A stretch of DNA of 64,000 bases from Burkholderiales bacterium (GTDB lineage: Bacteria; Pseudomonadota; Gammaproteobacteria; Burkholderiales; Burkholderiaceae_C): positions 96,044 to 160,043 of the forward strand of contig JAJUGJ010000006.1 in NCBI GenBank assembly GCA_029268225.1. The letters run 5' to 3'. How positions within the stretch are numbered: the first letter of the stretch is position 1; the number at the start of each line of letters is the position of its first letter. The notes under the pieces are model-generated. The model ran no database searches, was not told where the DNA came from, and saw only the letters and a program-made list of their open reading frames with translations. Below, piece by piece: positions 1 through 9,795 of this stretch. The position numbers and the translations under genes were made by a program.

Positions 1-1439
1 GTACGTTGGTGTTTGGGTCCGAGTTGAAGGTCATCACCGCCCACCCAGGGTTTGAGCGTCAGATCGACCCCAAGGCGGTTGAAGACTACTTCGCCTTGGG
101 CTACGTGCCCGACCCACGCTGCATTTATCGCCAGGCTCATAAGCTGCCGCCCGCACACACCCTTACGTGGCGACGTGGCCAAGCCGGCTTGCCCACACCC
201 AAGCCTTACTGGGATGTCCACTTCACGCTGGACAACCCGATTTCGCTGGCCGATGCCGAGGCCGAATTGCGTGAGCGCATACGTGAGTCGGTGCGCCTGC
301 GCATGATCGCCGATGTGCCGCTGGGTGCCTTCCTGTCGGGTGGCGTGGACTCCAGCGCGGTGGTGGCCACCATGGCGGGCTTGTCGAAGTTGCCGGTGCG
401 CACCTGCGCCATCGGCTTTGACGATCCGAAGTTCAACGAGTCGGCCTTCGCGCAGATGGTGGCCGACCGCTATCACACCGACCACCGTCTGGAGATCGTG
501 CAGAGCGACGACTTCGACCTGATCGACACCTTGGCGCGTCTGTACGACGAGCCCTTTGCCGACAGCTCCGCTTTGCCCACGTACCGGGTGTGCCAGATGG
601 CGCGCAAGCACGTGACGGTGGCCCTGTCGGGCGACGGTGGGGACGAGAGTCTGGGCGGCTACCGACGCTACCGCATGCACCTGGGCGAGGAGCGTGCGCG
701 CCAGAGCTTGCCACTGGGCGTGCGCCAATCGGTGTTTGGCCCCTTGGGGCGCTGGTACCCGAAGGCCGACTGGGCGCCGCGTCCGCTGCGCGCCAAGACC
801 ACCTTCCAGGCTTTGGCCATGGACTCGGCCGAGGCCTATCAGCACAGCATGTCGCGCCTGCGTGCCGAGCAGCGCGATGCCTTGTTCAGCGCTTCCTTCC
901 AGCAAAGCCTCGGTGGCTACCAAACGGTCGAGCTGTTCCGTCAGCATGCGGCTCAGGCCAACACCGATGACCCGCTGGCACTCATCCAGTACCTGGACTA
1001 CAAGACCTGGCTGGTGGGCGACATCAACACCAAGGTGGACCGGGCTGGCATGGCGCATTCGCTGGAGGTGCGCGAGCCTCTGATGGACCATGAATTGGTC
1101 GAGTGGCTGGCGACCCTGCCCAGTTCGCTGAAGATTCAGGGCGGCGAGGGCAAGTACGTGTTCAAGAAGGCGTTCGAGCCCTTGCTGCCGCACGACGTGT
1201 TGTACCGTCCCAAGATGGGCTTCTCGGTGCCGCTGGCGCGTTGGCTGCGTGGTCCACTGGCGCAGCGCATGCGCGAATCGGTGCTGAGCGAGCGCATGAT
1301 CGACAGCGGCTATTTCCAGCGTGAGGCGCTGGAGCGCATGGTCGAGGGGCATCTGAAAGGCCAGTCTGACCATTCCGACGCGCTGTGGGCTTTGATCATG
1401 TTTGATGCGTTCTTGCGTGTCAGCCACCAGACGGCGTGA
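1..1439 (+). CDS. Asparagine synthase-like glutamine amidotransferase, XrtA-associated (5' partial)
   Basis: Class II glutamine amidotransferase of the asparagine synthase family, which transfers ammonia from glutamine to an ATP-activated carboxylate. The reading frame is open to the left edge, so the N-terminal Cys and much of the glutaminase domain are missing. What remains begins at the end of that domain (FGSELK). The synthetase domain carries the PP-loop SGGVDSS near 340-360 and a second motif SGDGGDES near 630-650. In exosortase-A loci a dedicated member of this family (about 630 residues) sits near xrtA with the PEP-CTERM glycosyltransferases, matching the downstream genes. Its acceptor is probably a uronic acid carboxylate of the exopolysaccharide (inference). 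The stop overlaps the GTG start of the next gene (GTGA), which indicates one operon. Confidence 0.9.
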   Translation, partial: TLVFGSELKVITAHPGFERQIDPKAVEDYFALGYVPDPRCIYRQAHKLPPAHTLTWRRGQAGLPTPKPYWDVHFTLDNPISLADAEAELRERIRESVRLRMIADVPLGAFLSGGVDSSAVVATMAGLSKLPVRTCAIGFDDPKFNESAFAQMVADRYHTDHRLEIVQSDDFDLIDTLARLYDEPFADSSALPTYRVCQMARKHVTVALSGDGGDESLGGYRRYRMHLGEERARQSLPLGVRQSVFGPLGRWYPKADWAPRPLRAKTTFQALAMDSAEAYQHSMSRLRAEQRDALFSASFQQSLGGYQTVELFRQHAAQANTDDPLALIQYLDYKTWLVGDINTKVDRAGMAHSLEVREPLMDHELVEWLATLPSSLKIQGGEGKYVFKKAFEPLLPHDVLYRPKMGFSVPLARWLRGPLAQRMRESVLSERMIDSGYFQREALERMVEGHLKGQSDHSDALWALIMFDAFLRVSHQTA

Positions 1440-2428
1440 GGCAGAGCGTGTCGGTGCAGCCCTTGGTTTCGGTCATCATGCCGGTGTTCAACGCCTCGTC
1501 CACGCTGGCGCAGGCCTTGAACAGCGTGCTCTGGCAAGGCTACGAGGCCATCGAAATCGTTGCCGTGGACGATGGCTCCACCGATGACTCGCTGCGTGTC
1601 TTGAGTACTTATGGCGATGCCGTACGCGTGTTGCAACAGCATCAACAGGGCCCGGCCAGCGCACGCAATCTGGCCTTGCAGCACGCGAGGGGGCAATACG
1701 TCGCCTTCATCGACGCTGACGATGTGTGGTTGCCTGGCAAATTGCTCCGCCAGGTGACCTACCTGCAGAACCATCCTGACGTCGCTGCCGTTTTCGGGCG
1801 GTTTTCGCGGTGGGAGGCTGGGACGTCCGATGGACGTTTTGCCGAGCCGCCCGCGCAAGATGCGTACGAGGCTGCGGCTCGGCGTTGGCAAGCGCAACCC
1901 GAGCCGCTGAGAACAACGGCCTTGCAGGGCGACCTGTACGCCGATCTGTTGCTGGACAGCGTGGTGCACATCATCACCGCGCTGGTTCGTCGCTCTGCCA
2001 TGGATGCAGCGCAGGGATTTGATGCGTCCCTCCGAACCGGATCCGACTACGATTTCTGGCTGCGCCTGTCACGTCAGCACCGCATCGACCAGTTGGATGA
2101 CTGTGTCGCGTGGTATCGCATCCATGCGGACAGCATCACCCGACAGCCTTGGCCAGAGAATGCCGAATACCTCATCTTGCGGCGCGCTCTGGAGCGTTAC
2201 GGTGCGCGTGGTGCGGACGGTCGGGTGGTGTCTGACCATGAACTCCAGCGCCGCTTGTTTGGCATCGCATTCGGGCATGGCTACCTGCATTTCTGGCATG
2301 GTCAGGCGGAGCATGCCAGACGGGCTTTTGCGCAGGCGCTGGCGCACTCGTTCTGGCATCCCAAGGCTTGGGCGTATTGGTTGTTGACGTTTGTGCGAGG
2401 CAGCCAGCAGGCTGTCAAGGTGGTTTGA
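1436..2428 (+). CDS. Family 2 glycosyltransferase (GT-A fold)
   Basis: Cytoplasmic GT2 enzyme of about 330 residues that should transfer a nucleotide-activated sugar to the lipid-linked repeat unit. The GT-A signature is intact: the N-terminal strand VSVIMPVFN, VDDGSTDDS near residue 43, and the metal-binding region IDADDVW near residue 92, followed by an acceptor-side segment YDFWLRLSRQ. The GTG start at 1436 overlaps the upstream TGA and gives the normal GT2 N-terminus a few residues before the first strand. The C-terminal 50 residues are rich in His, Trp and Ala, as in GT2 members with a short helical tail. Donor and acceptor cannot be read from the sequence. Confidence 0.9.
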   Translation: MRQSVSVQPLVSVIMPVFNASSTLAQALNSVLWQGYEAIEIVAVDDGSTDDSLRVLSTYGDAVRVLQQHQQGPASARNLALQHARGQYVAFIDADDVWLPGKLLRQVTYLQNHPDVAAVFGRFSRWEAGTSDGRFAEPPAQDAYEAAARRWQAQPEPLRTTALQGDLYADLLLDSVVHIITALVRRSAMDAAQGFDASLRTGSDYDFWLRLSRQHRIDQLDDCVAWYRIHADSITRQPWPENAEYLILRRALERYGARGADGRVVSDHELQRRLFGIAFGHGYLHFWHGQAEHARRAFAQALAHSFWHPKAWAYWLLTFVRGSQQAVKVV

Positions 2429-2430
2429 GC

Positions 2431-3567
2431 ATGCGTACCACTTCGCCCATTCGACTGATGCACTTCGTGTACAGCTTCCACATGGGGGGGCTGGAGAACG
2501 TCGTCATCCAGTTGATCAACCGTCTACCGCCTGAGCGCTACCAGCACTGTCTCGTGTCTTTGACCGACATGGGAGACTTTATGGACCGCATACAGACCCC
2601 AGGTGTGGAGCGCGTCTGTCTGCACAAACCGCCAGGTCATGCCATTCCGCTGTACCCGGCCATCTACAAGCTGTTCCGGCGCTACCGCCCTCACGTTCTG
2701 CATACCTGCAACCTGGCCGCGCTCGAAGTGGTGCCGCTGGCGTGGTTGGCCCGCGTCCCGGTTCGCATCCATGCCGAGCACGGCTGGGATGCCAGCGACC
2801 CCAAGGGGCAGAACGTCAAGTATCAGCGTTTGCGCAAGCTTTACCGACCCTTCGTGAGCCACTACGTGTCGGTGTCGCAGGATTTGGACCAGTATCTGGC
2901 GCAGCGCATTGACGTGTCTGCTGATCGGCGCACCTTGATCGCCAATGGCGTGGACACCGCCCAGTTTTCACCGCCTGCACATCGCAAGCCCCGTCCCGAA
3001 GGCTGCCCCTTTGAGCCGGGTCACCATTGGTTGATCGGCACGGTAGGACGTTTGCAGACCGTGAAGAACCAGCCTTTGCTGGCGCACGCCTTCGTGCGTT
3101 TGCTGGACTTGTGCCCGACTGCACGTGAACACGCACGGCTGGTCATCGTGGGGGAGGGGCCATTGCGGACCGAGATCGAGCGCATCCTGTCTGCCGCGGG
3201 TGTGAGTCACCTCGCCTGGTTGCCGGGTGCGCGCGCCGATGTGGCCACCGTCTTGCAGTCCCTCGATTGTTTCGTCCTGCCGTCCCAGACTGAGGGGACG
3301 TCTTGCACACTGCAAGAAGCCATGTCCTGCGGCTTGCCCTCGGTGGCGACGGCCGTGGGCGGCACACCCGACCTGTTGACCGAAGAGATCACCGGCCGGC
3401 TGGTCCCTTCTGATGATGTGGATGCCATGGCGCACGCTTTGATGCATTACATGCTCAATCCACAGCAAGCCCGCGACAATGGACGGGCTGCGCGCGCTCA
3501 GGCGCAACGAGACTTTGGCATGGATGCCATGGTGGCCTACTACGATCAATTGTTCCAACGCTGTTGA
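2431..3567 (+). CDS. GT4 sugar transferase of the PEP-CTERM/XrtA 'stp2' type
   Basis: GT-B retaining glycosyltransferase of about 378 residues. The N-terminus (RLMHFVYSFHMGGLENV) is diagnostic of the group-1 transferases found beside XrtA (TIGR03088-like, from memory). The C-terminal half has the GT4 pattern: IANGVD near residue 180, a GTVGRL strand, then PSQTEGTS with the E-x7-E type donor site and EAMSCGLPSVAT. The ATG at 2431 lies two bases after the previous stop. An in-frame extension upstream would overlap the previous gene and adds no family sequence. The stop is followed at once by the next ATG, consistent with translational coupling. Specificity is unknown. Confidence 0.92.
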   Translation: MRTTSPIRLMHFVYSFHMGGLENVVIQLINRLPPERYQHCLVSLTDMGDFMDRIQTPGVERVCLHKPPGHAIPLYPAIYKLFRRYRPHVLHTCNLAALEVVPLAWLARVPVRIHAEHGWDASDPKGQNVKYQRLRKLYRPFVSHYVSVSQDLDQYLAQRIDVSADRRTLIANGVDTAQFSPPAHRKPRPEGCPFEPGHHWLIGTVGRLQTVKNQPLLAHAFVRLLDLCPTAREHARLVIVGEGPLRTEIERILSAAGVSHLAWLPGARADVATVLQSLDCFVLPSQTEGTSCTLQEAMSCGLPSVATAVGGTPDLLTEEITGRLVPSDDVDAMAHALMHYMLNPQQARDNGRAARAQAQRDFGMDAMVAYYDQLFQRC

Positions 3568-3568
3568 C

Positions 3569-4783
3569 ATGCGCATCCTTCACGTACTCGATCACTCCAT
3601 TCCCCTGCACAGCGGTTACACCTTCCGTACCGCAGCCTTGTTGCGGGAGCAGCGTGCGCTCGGATGGGAGACCTTCCATGTCACCTCGCCCAAGCAGGGG
3701 GCGAAGTCGATGCCCGAAGAGACGGTCGATGGCTTGACCTTCTACCGCACGCAACCTGCGCAGGGGCGGGGTGCCAGCTGGCCCGTGGTGGGTGAGTGGC
3801 AATTGATGCGTGCGCTCGAGGCCCGTATCGAGGAGGTGGCCGAGCGCATCAAGCCTGACATCATCCACGCTCACTCTCCTGTGCTGAACGCCATGCCTGC
3901 CTTGAGCGTCGGCGGCAAACTGGAGATCCCAGTGGTGTACGAGATCCGGGCCTTCTGGGAAGACGCAGCGGTGGATCACGGGACCACCCGAGAGGGCAGC
4001 TTGCGCTATCGCCTGACTCGTGGGTTGGAGACGTCTGCCATTCGCCGTGCCAACCACGTCTTCACCATCTGTGAGGGACTGCGGGCCGACATCGTGGCGC
4101 GTGGCGTCTCGGCCAGCAAGGTGACGGTGATTCCCAATGCCGTGGACGTCGAGACTTTCCAGCTGGCGCAAGCCCCCGATCCCGCTTTGCAGGAAAAATG
4201 GGGGCTGCAGGGGCGTACCGTGGTCGGGTTCATCGGCTCGTTCTATGCCTATGAGGGACTGGATCTGCTGGTGGCGGCTTTGCCTGAGGTGATCAAGTCG
4301 CGTCCGGATGCTTGCCTGCTGCTGGTGGGTGGTGGCCCTCAGGAGGCGGCGTTGAAGGCGCAGGTGCAGTCGCTGGGCTTGACGCAGCACGTGGTCTTCA
4401 CTGGACGTGTGCCTCATGCCGAAGTCAACCGCTACTACGACCTGATCGACGTCCTGGCCTATCCGCGACACTCCATGCGTTTGACTGAACTGGTCACGCC
4501 GCTCAAGCCTTTGGAAGCCATGGCACAAGGGCATCTGTTCGTGGCCTCGGACGTGGGCGGGCACAAGGAACTCATCGAACACGGCAAGACCGGTTGGCTC
4601 TTCAAGGCCGATGACAAGGCCGCGCTTGCAAATGCGATTGTGGACATGCTGACGCACCCGGAGCGCTGGCCGCAAATGAAGGCCAACGGCAGAGAGTTCG
4701 TCGAGTCCGTGCGCAACTGGCGCAACAGTGTCGCCAACTACCGGCAAGCTTACGAAGACATCCGGAACGGGAGCCACGCATGA
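3569..4783 (+). CDS. Exosortase A-associated GT4 glycosyltransferase (Daro_2409 type)
   Basis: GT-B glycosyltransferase of 404 residues. The opening [20 protein letters not shown] and the [12 protein letters not shown] segment characterise the exosortase-A-associated GT4 subfamily (TIGR04063-like, from memory). The Rossmann-like C-terminal domain has [23 protein letters not shown] and the donor-site region [21 protein letters not shown]. The start at 3569 is one base after the preceding TGA. Its own stop overlaps the wecB start (ATGA at 4780). It probably adds one sugar of the repeat unit at the inner membrane face; which sugar is not visible. Confidence 0.92.
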   Translation: MRILHVLDHSIPLHSGYTFRTAALLREQRALGWETFHVTSPKQGAKSMPEETVDGLTFYRTQPAQGRGASWPVVGEWQLMRALEARIEEVAERIKPDIIHAHSPVLNAMPALSVGGKLEIPVVYEIRAFWEDAAVDHGTTREGSLRYRLTRGLETSAIRRANHVFTICEGLRADIVARGVSASKVTVIPNAVDVETFQLAQAPDPALQEKWGLQGRTVVGFIGSFYAYEGLDLLVAALPEVIKSRPDACLLLVGGGPQEAALKAQVQSLGLTQHVVFTGRVPHAEVNRYYDLIDVLAYPRHSMRLTELVTPLKPLEAMAQGHLFVASDVGGHKELIEHGKTGWLFKADDKAALANAIVDMLTHPERWPQMKANGREFVESVRNWRNSVANYRQAYEDIRNGSHA

Positions 4784-5916
4784 AAGTGATGGTGGTATTT
4801 GGCACGCGGCCCGAGGCCATCAAGATGGCGCCCCTGGTGAAGGCCTTGCAGGCAACCTCCGGACTTCAGACCGTGGTGTGTGTGACCGCGCAGCATCGGC
4901 AGATGCTGGATCAGGTTTTACGTCTGTTCGAGATCACGCCCGAGCACGACCTCGACGTGATGAAGCCTGGGCAAGACCTGTACGACATCACCAGCAACAT
5001 TCTGCTGGGCTTGCGTCCGGTGTTGGCCGCCGAGCGCCCGGATTGGGTGCTGGTGCATGGTGACACCACCACCACGCTGGCGACCACCCTGGCCGCTTAC
5101 TACGCGCGCATTCCGGTTGCCCACATTGAAGCTGGCCTGCGCACGGGAGACAAGTACGCGCCGTTTCCGGAGGAGATGAATCGCAAGATCACCGGTGCGG
5201 TGGCAGACCTGCACTTCGCCCCGACCGCCGCCTCCGAGGCCAATTTGCTGGCGGAAGGCGTATCCGCTGCAAGCATCCATGTGACCGGCAACACCGTCAT
5301 CGACGCGCTGCTCGCCGTGGTGAACAAGCTCAAAACCGTTGCGACGCTGCAAACCGAGTTGGCCGAGCGCTTCCGCTTCCTCGATGCCAGCAAGCGACTG
5401 ATCCTGGTGACCGGGCATCGGCGAGAGAACTTCGGGGAAGGCTTTCAGAACATTTGCCACGCCCTGGCCGATGTGGCCGAGCGCCACCCTGAGGTGGAGA
5501 TTCTGTATCCGGTGCACCTGAACCCCAATGTGCGCCAGCCGGTGCAGGACATTCTGGCTGCACGGGGCTTGTCGAATGTTCACCTCATCGAGCCGGTGGA
5601 CTACCTGCCTTTTGTTTACCTGATGAACCGCAGCCACCTCATCATCACCGACTCCGGTGGGGTCCAGGAGGAGGCGCCATCGCTGGGCAAACCAGTGCTG
5701 GTCATGCGAGAGACCACCGAGCGGCCCGAGGCAGTGGCCGCCGGAACCGTCAAGCTGGTGGGCACCTCGCGGGAGGCCATTGTGCGTGAGTGCGAGCGAC
5801 TGCTCACCGACTCAGATGCCTACCAGGCCATGTCACGCGCGCACAATCCATACGGTGATGGAAAGGCCGTGGCGCGCATCGTGCACACACTAACGAATAT
5901 GCAAGGGAGAGTTTGA
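4780..5916 (+). CDS. wecB: UDP-N-acetylglucosamine 2-epimerase (non-hydrolysing)
   Basis: Converts UDP-GlcNAc to UDP-ManNAc, supplying the precursor for ManNAc or ManNAcA in the polymer. The 378-residue length is normal. Family motifs are all present: [14 protein letters not shown] at the N-terminus, [18 protein letters not shown] with PFPEEMNR, the TGHRRENFG loop, and DSGGVQEEA with the following [15 protein letters not shown]. The start codon overlaps the preceding stop. The gene abuts wecC directly, so the pair forms a two-step UDP-ManNAcA pathway that feeds the surrounding glycosyltransferases. Confidence 0.97.
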   Translation: MKVMVVFGTRPEAIKMAPLVKALQATSGLQTVVCVTAQHRQMLDQVLRLFEITPEHDLDVMKPGQDLYDITSNILLGLRPVLAAERPDWVLVHGDTTTTLATTLAAYYARIPVAHIEAGLRTGDKYAPFPEEMNRKITGAVADLHFAPTAASEANLLAEGVSAASIHVTGNTVIDALLAVVNKLKTVATLQTELAERFRFLDASKRLILVTGHRRENFGEGFQNICHALADVAERHPEVEILYPVHLNPNVRQPVQDILAARGLSNVHLIEPVDYLPFVYLMNRSHLIITDSGGVQEEAPSLGKPVLVMRETTERPEAVAAGTVKLVGTSREAIVRECERLLTDSDAYQAMSRAHNPYGDGKAVARIVHTLTNMQGRV

Positions 5917-7137
5917 ATGGCACGCGAACTGCAAAAGATCATCGTCATGGGGCTGGGCTACATCGGCCTGCCCACGGCTTCGATGCTGGCGACCAAGGGG
6001 CACACTGTGGTGGGTGTGGACGTCAACGAAGCAGCGGTCAACACCATCAATTCGGGGCGCATTCACATCATCGAGCCGGATTTGGACGTCCTGGTGCGAT
6101 CGGCCGTCAACAGTGGCAACCTGCGTGCCTCGTTGGTACCGGAAGAGGGCGACACCTTCATCATCGCGGTGCCCACACCTTTCAAGGTCGAGGGGGACAA
6201 CCCGAAGGCGCCGGACCTGTCGTACGTCGAGGCAGCGACGCGGGCCATCGTGCCTTATCTGCGTGAGGACAACCTCATCATTCTGGAGTCCACTTCACCC
6301 GTGGGCACCACCGAGTTGATCGAGCGCATCGTGCGCGAAGCACGGCCCGAGCTGGCGGGCAAGGTGCACGCAGCGCACTGCCCTGAGCGAGTGCTGCCGG
6401 GCCACATCCTGCGCGAGTTGGTGGATAACGACCGCATCATCGGTGGCACCACCAAGGCGGCGGTGGCCAAGGCCAAGGCCTTGTACAAGACCTTCTGCAA
6501 TGGCGCCATTCTCGAGACGGACAGCAAGACCGCTGAGCTGTCGAAGCTGGTCGAGAACTCCTTCCGCGACGTCAACATTGCGTTTGCCAACGAGCTCTCC
6601 GTGATCTGCGACAAGCTGGGCATCAATGTTTGGGAAACCATCTCACTGGCCAACCGCCATCCGCGCGTCAACATCCTTCAGCCCGGTCCGGGTGTGGGAG
6701 GACACTGCATTGCCGTGGACCCTTGGTTCATCGTATCGAGTGCCCCGAAGGAGGCTCGCCTCATTCGCACGGCGCGTGAGGTCAATGACGACAAGCCGCA
6801 CTGGGTGATCGAACGCGTGCGTGCCAAGGCCGCGCGCTTCAAAGAACCGGTGATCGCGTGTTTGGGGCTGACCTTCAAGGCCAACATTGATGACATGCGC
6901 GAATCGCCCTCGTTGGAGATCGTGCAGCACTTGCGCGGGGCGCAGATTGGCGAGATCTTGGCCTGTGACCCGAATGTGGACCCGGCGAAAGCCCCGTTCC
7001 CTTTGACAGACTTGAAGACGGCACTTCAGAAAGCCGACATCTTGCTGCTGCTGGTCGATCATGAAGAGTTCATGGACTTGGACCGAGAGCTGATCAAGGA
7101 CAAGGTGGTGATTGACACCAAGGGCGTGTGGCGTTGA
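5917..7137 (+). CDS. wecC: UDP-N-acetyl-D-mannosamine dehydrogenase
   Basis: NAD-dependent four-electron oxidation of UDP-ManNAc to UDP-ManNAcA. The protein is 406 residues, normal for the family. The N-terminal Rossmann domain reads VMGLGYIGLPTA, with the acidic residue VGVD that selects NAD near residue 32. The catalytic cysteine motif GPGVGGHCIAVDPW lies near residue 260. The C-terminal UDP-binding domain has LTFKANIDDMRESP. It starts immediately after the wecB stop (TGAATG) and its stop overlaps the next start (TGATG). Together with the amidotransferase at the left edge this suggests a uronic acid whose carboxyl may be amidated (inference). Confidence 0.97.
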   Translation: MARELQKIIVMGLGYIGLPTASMLATKGHTVVGVDVNEAAVNTINSGRIHIIEPDLDVLVRSAVNSGNLRASLVPEEGDTFIIAVPTPFKVEGDNPKAPDLSYVEAATRAIVPYLREDNLIILESTSPVGTTELIERIVREARPELAGKVHAAHCPERVLPGHILRELVDNDRIIGGTTKAAVAKAKALYKTFCNGAILETDSKTAELSKLVENSFRDVNIAFANELSVICDKLGINVWETISLANRHPRVNILQPGPGVGGHCIAVDPWFIVSSAPKEARLIRTAREVNDDKPHWVIERVRAKAARFKEPVIACLGLTFKANIDDMRESPSLEIVQHLRGAQIGEILACDPNVDPAKAPFPLTDLKTALQKADILLLLVDHEEFMDLDRELIKDKVVIDTKGVWR

Positions 7138-8363
7138 TGGCCGAGCAGGCACAGCGACCAGCGCTGCTGGTGTACTCAAGCCTGTTTCCCAGCCCTGCGC
7201 AGCCGAGTGCGGGTGTCTTCGTACGTGAACGAATGTTCAGGGTGGCGGCGCACCTGCCGATTGTGGTGGTTGCACCGACGCCTTGGTTTCCATTGCAGTC
7301 GCTCTTGCGTCTGATCAAGCCTCATTTCCGCCCCATGCCGCCGCGGTATCTGCAGCAACAAGGCGTGGACGTTTGGTATCCCCGCTACCTCTCGTTTCCT
7401 GGCATCTTCAAGCAGTGGGATGGCTGGTTCATGGCGATGAGCACCTACGCCACCGTGCGACGATTGAAGCGGGCAGGGCTTGTGGATGTCATTGATGCCC
7501 ATTTCGCGTACCCGGACGGCTACGCGGCAACTTTCTTGGGTCGGTGGTTGAAGCTGCCGGTTGCCGTCACACTGCGAGGCACCGAACTTCGTCATGCACG
7601 GACGCCAGCTTTGGCGGGTGCGTTGAAAAAGGCCGTCCAGCGAGCAGATCAGATCATCGCCGTCTCCTCCGAGTTACAGCACCTGGCTTTGTCCTTGGGG
7701 GCGGATGCCGCCAATACGGAGGTGGTTGGCAATGGTGTCGACATCAGCAAATTTCGACCTTGGCCCAAAGAACTGGCGCGGTCGAGATTGGGCATTGACG
7801 CCGATGCGCGCGTGTTGATCTCAGTGGGGGGGATGGTGGAGCGCAAGGGGTTTCACCGTGTGATCCCTTTGCTGCCCGATTTGCTGAAGGTTCAGCCCAA
7901 TTTGCTTTACCTGATTGTTGGCGGTGCCAGCGCGGAAGGCAACAACCGTGCGGAATTGGAGAAGATGGTCGCGGAACTGAATTTGGTCCAGCACGTTCGT
8001 TTTCTGGGCCCAAAGCCACACGAAGATTTGGCCGAGATTCTCAGTGCTGCCGATGTTTTCGTGCTCGCCACCAGGGCGGAAGGTTGGGCCAACGTGTTTC
8101 TGGAGGCAATGGCTTGCGGATTGCCGGTGATCACCACCGATGTAGGGGGCAACCGTGAAGTGGTATGCCGGCCAGAACTGGGCGAAGTGGTGCCATTTGG
8201 TGATGAGAAGGCCTTGAGTCGTGCGCTGGCATCTGCGTTGCAGACCCAATGGCGATCCGACGAGATCCGGCGGTATGCCGAGGAGAACGCTTGGCCCTGC
8301 CGTGTTGCGGTGCTGTTGGAGAAGTTCCGGCGCATGTACACGAACCAGCACGGAGCGCATTGA
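7137..8363 (+). CDS. GT4 family glycosyltransferase
   Basis: GT-B glycosyltransferase of 408 residues. The N-terminal domain shows LVYSSLFPSPAQPSAGVFVRER, common in transferases that build Gram-negative exopolysaccharides, and HFAYPDGYAA. The C-terminal domain has GNGVDISKFRP, ISVGGMVERKGFHR and the donor-binding segment TRAEGWANVFLEAMACGLPVI. The ATG at 7137 overlaps the wecC stop; an in-frame GTG at 7128 is possible but less likely. The frame is intact and codon use matches its neighbours. It is the last transferase before the microprotein and ligase-like genes of this operon. Confidence 0.9.
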   Translation: MAEQAQRPALLVYSSLFPSPAQPSAGVFVRERMFRVAAHLPIVVVAPTPWFPLQSLLRLIKPHFRPMPPRYLQQQGVDVWYPRYLSFPGIFKQWDGWFMAMSTYATVRRLKRAGLVDVIDAHFAYPDGYAATFLGRWLKLPVAVTLRGTELRHARTPALAGALKKAVQRADQIIAVSSELQHLALSLGADAANTEVVGNGVDISKFRPWPKELARSRLGIDADARVLISVGGMVERKGFHRVIPLLPDLLKVQPNLLYLIVGGASAEGNNRAELEKMVAELNLVQHVRFLGPKPHEDLAEILSAADVFVLATRAEGWANVFLEAMACGLPVITTDVGGNREVVCRPELGEVVPFGDEKALSRALASALQTQWRSDEIRRYAEENAWPCRVAVLLEKFRRMYTNQHGAH

Positions 8364-8365
8364 TC

Positions 8366-8512
8366 ATGGAATCCTTGCTGTTTGCGCTGGACGTGCTCTT
8401 GCTGGCCTATTGCTGCTGGATGATCGTGAAGTTCAACAAAAAGCAAGACAGGACGCCGGCTGACTTGGGCTTGTTTGCTTACGAAGAAGACAAAGAAAAG
8501 GGCAAAAAGTGA
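8366..8512 (+). CDS. 48-residue single-pass membrane microprotein
   Basis: A small ORF fits exactly between its neighbours. The ATG at 8366 is two bases after the preceding stop, and the TGA at 8510-8512 overlaps the GTG start of the next gene (GTGA). The product has one hydrophobic helix (residues about 3-22, LLFALDVLLLAYCCWMIV) followed by a charged tail rich in Lys, Asp and Glu that ends in KGKK. By the positive-inside rule the tail should be cytoplasmic. Perfect packing between two certain genes argues that it is translated. I recall similar tiny ORFs preceding the XrtA O-ligase gene but cannot confirm a family here. It may be a partner subunit of the ligase-like protein (inference). Confidence 0.65.
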   Translation: MESLLFALDVLLLAYCCWMIVKFNKKQDRTPADLGLFAYEEDKEKGKK

Positions 8513-9795
8513 GAGACCTTTTCATGTTTGTCGTCACGCTGGGGTTGGTGCCCATGGCGTTCATGGACGGATTCATTGCGTTCCTGCTGTGGATTTTCAC
8601 GACGGTGATGTCGCCAGGGAATTACCTGTACGGGTTCATGCTGGACTTCAGGTTCGTGTTTGTTTTCGCAGGGATTGCCACGCTGCTGCTGATTCTGGGA
8701 CGGGTCAAAGACCGCGGGAAGTTTCAATGGAATGCCAGCACGGTTTTGCTGCTTTGTTTCGTTGTGCACGGCATGCTCTCTGCGGCCTTTGCGTTACAAC
8801 CCAACCCGCTGCTGGAAATTCGTGTGGAGACCTTCTGGAAAGGGATGGCGCTCGCATTGATGGCGCCGTTCTTTCTCAGTTCACGTTGGCGCATTCATCT
8901 GACTGTGGTGGTGCTGGCCTTGGGTTTGGGGCTGCACGCGGTGGTTGATGGGCTGAAAGTGATTGCGTCGGGCGGCGCTCACAATGTTGTCGGAGTGCCG
9001 AACTCTAGCCTCACGGACAACAATCTGTACGCACTGGGTATGGCCATGTTGGTGCCACTCTTGATGTACTTGTATCGCTACAGTGCAGTGAAGTATGCCA
9101 AGTGGGCCGCTGCTGTCGGCGTACTGCTGACCATCATGACCATCATCGGGACCAATTCCCGTGGGGGTTTCCTGGCACTCGCTGTGGTAGGACTCTGGTA
9201 CTGGATCATCAGCCCTCGCAAGATCGTGTCTCTGCTGCTCGTTGCAGTCCTGGCGCTCGGTGTCATGCAAGCAGCGCCGGAGCGTTGGTTCGATCGCATC
9301 GAGTCGATCCAGACAGCCAGCGAAGATGACTCGTTCATGAACCGCGTTGCCGCGTGGCGGGTGAGCCTGGCCATTGCCAACGATCACCCGGTGCTGGGTG
9401 GGGGGTTCAATGCCGTGCAGAACTTTTGGATTTGGGACGAGTACAAGGATCGCCCCAGCCCCTTCACGATTGACATGAGCAGGTACACACCCAAAGCGGC
9501 GCACAGTGTTTATTTTCAGGTATTGGGTGACCTGGGCTATGTCGGCTTGATGCTCTTCCTGGCGTTGCTGGCCTCGGCGTTTCATGCACGTCGGCGCGTC
9601 AAGGCCATCGTGACGAAGACTGGCCGAGGTTGGTGGGCACTCGATCTGAGCAATGCCGGATGCCTTGCCTTGGTTGCCTTCATGGCTGCCGGTGGCGGTG
9701 TCAGTCTGGCATATTTTGAGTTGGTTTACTTTTTGATCGTGATGCTTGCTGCTTTGCCTGCGGTTGTGGAAAATGAAAACCGGATCATTTATTGA
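8509..9795 (+). CDS. Putative O-glycosylation ligase / O-antigen ligase-like, exosortase A-associated
   Basis: Polytopic inner-membrane protein of 428 residues with about 10-12 hydrophobic segments. The opening RDLFMFVVTLGLVPMAFMDGFIAFLLWIF pattern and the tract GTNSRGGFLALA near residue 215 match the exosortase-A-associated O-antigen-ligase family (TIGR03097-like, from memory; Wzy_C fold). The periplasmic loop near residues 275-335 includes HPVLGGGFNA and AAHSVYFQVLGDLGYVG, where ligases place their essential histidines. The GTG start is translationally coupled to the microprotein. It probably transfers or polymerises lipid-linked glycan at the periplasmic face. It is the last gene before the AT-rich pair and faces it tail to tail. 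Confidence 0.85.
   Translation: MRDLFMFVVTLGLVPMAFMDGFIAFLLWIFTTVMSPGNYLYGFMLDFRFVFVFAGIATLLLILGRVKDRGKFQWNASTVLLLCFVVHGMLSAAFALQPNPLLEIRVETFWKGMALALMAPFFLSSRWRIHLTVVVLALGLGLHAVVDGLKVIASGGAHNVVGVPNSSLTDNNLYALGMAMLVPLLMYLYRYSAVKYAKWAAAVGVLLTIMTIIGTNSRGGFLALAVVGLWYWIISPRKIVSLLLVAVLALGVMQAAPERWFDRIESIQTASEDDSFMNRVAAWRVSLAIANDHPVLGGGFNAVQNFWIWDEYKDRPSPFTIDMSRYTPKAAHSVYFQVLGDLGYVGLMLFLALLASAFHARRRVKAIVTKTGRGWWALDLSNAGCLALVAFMAAGGGVSLAYFELVYFLIVMLAALPAVVENENRIIY

Noticed and set aside
3455..4777. Long open frame on the minus strand (440 codons) opposite the GT4 gene
   Set aside because: The rightward gene has clear family motifs. The minus-strand translation is His/Arg/Gln-rich without domains, a shadow caused by high GC.
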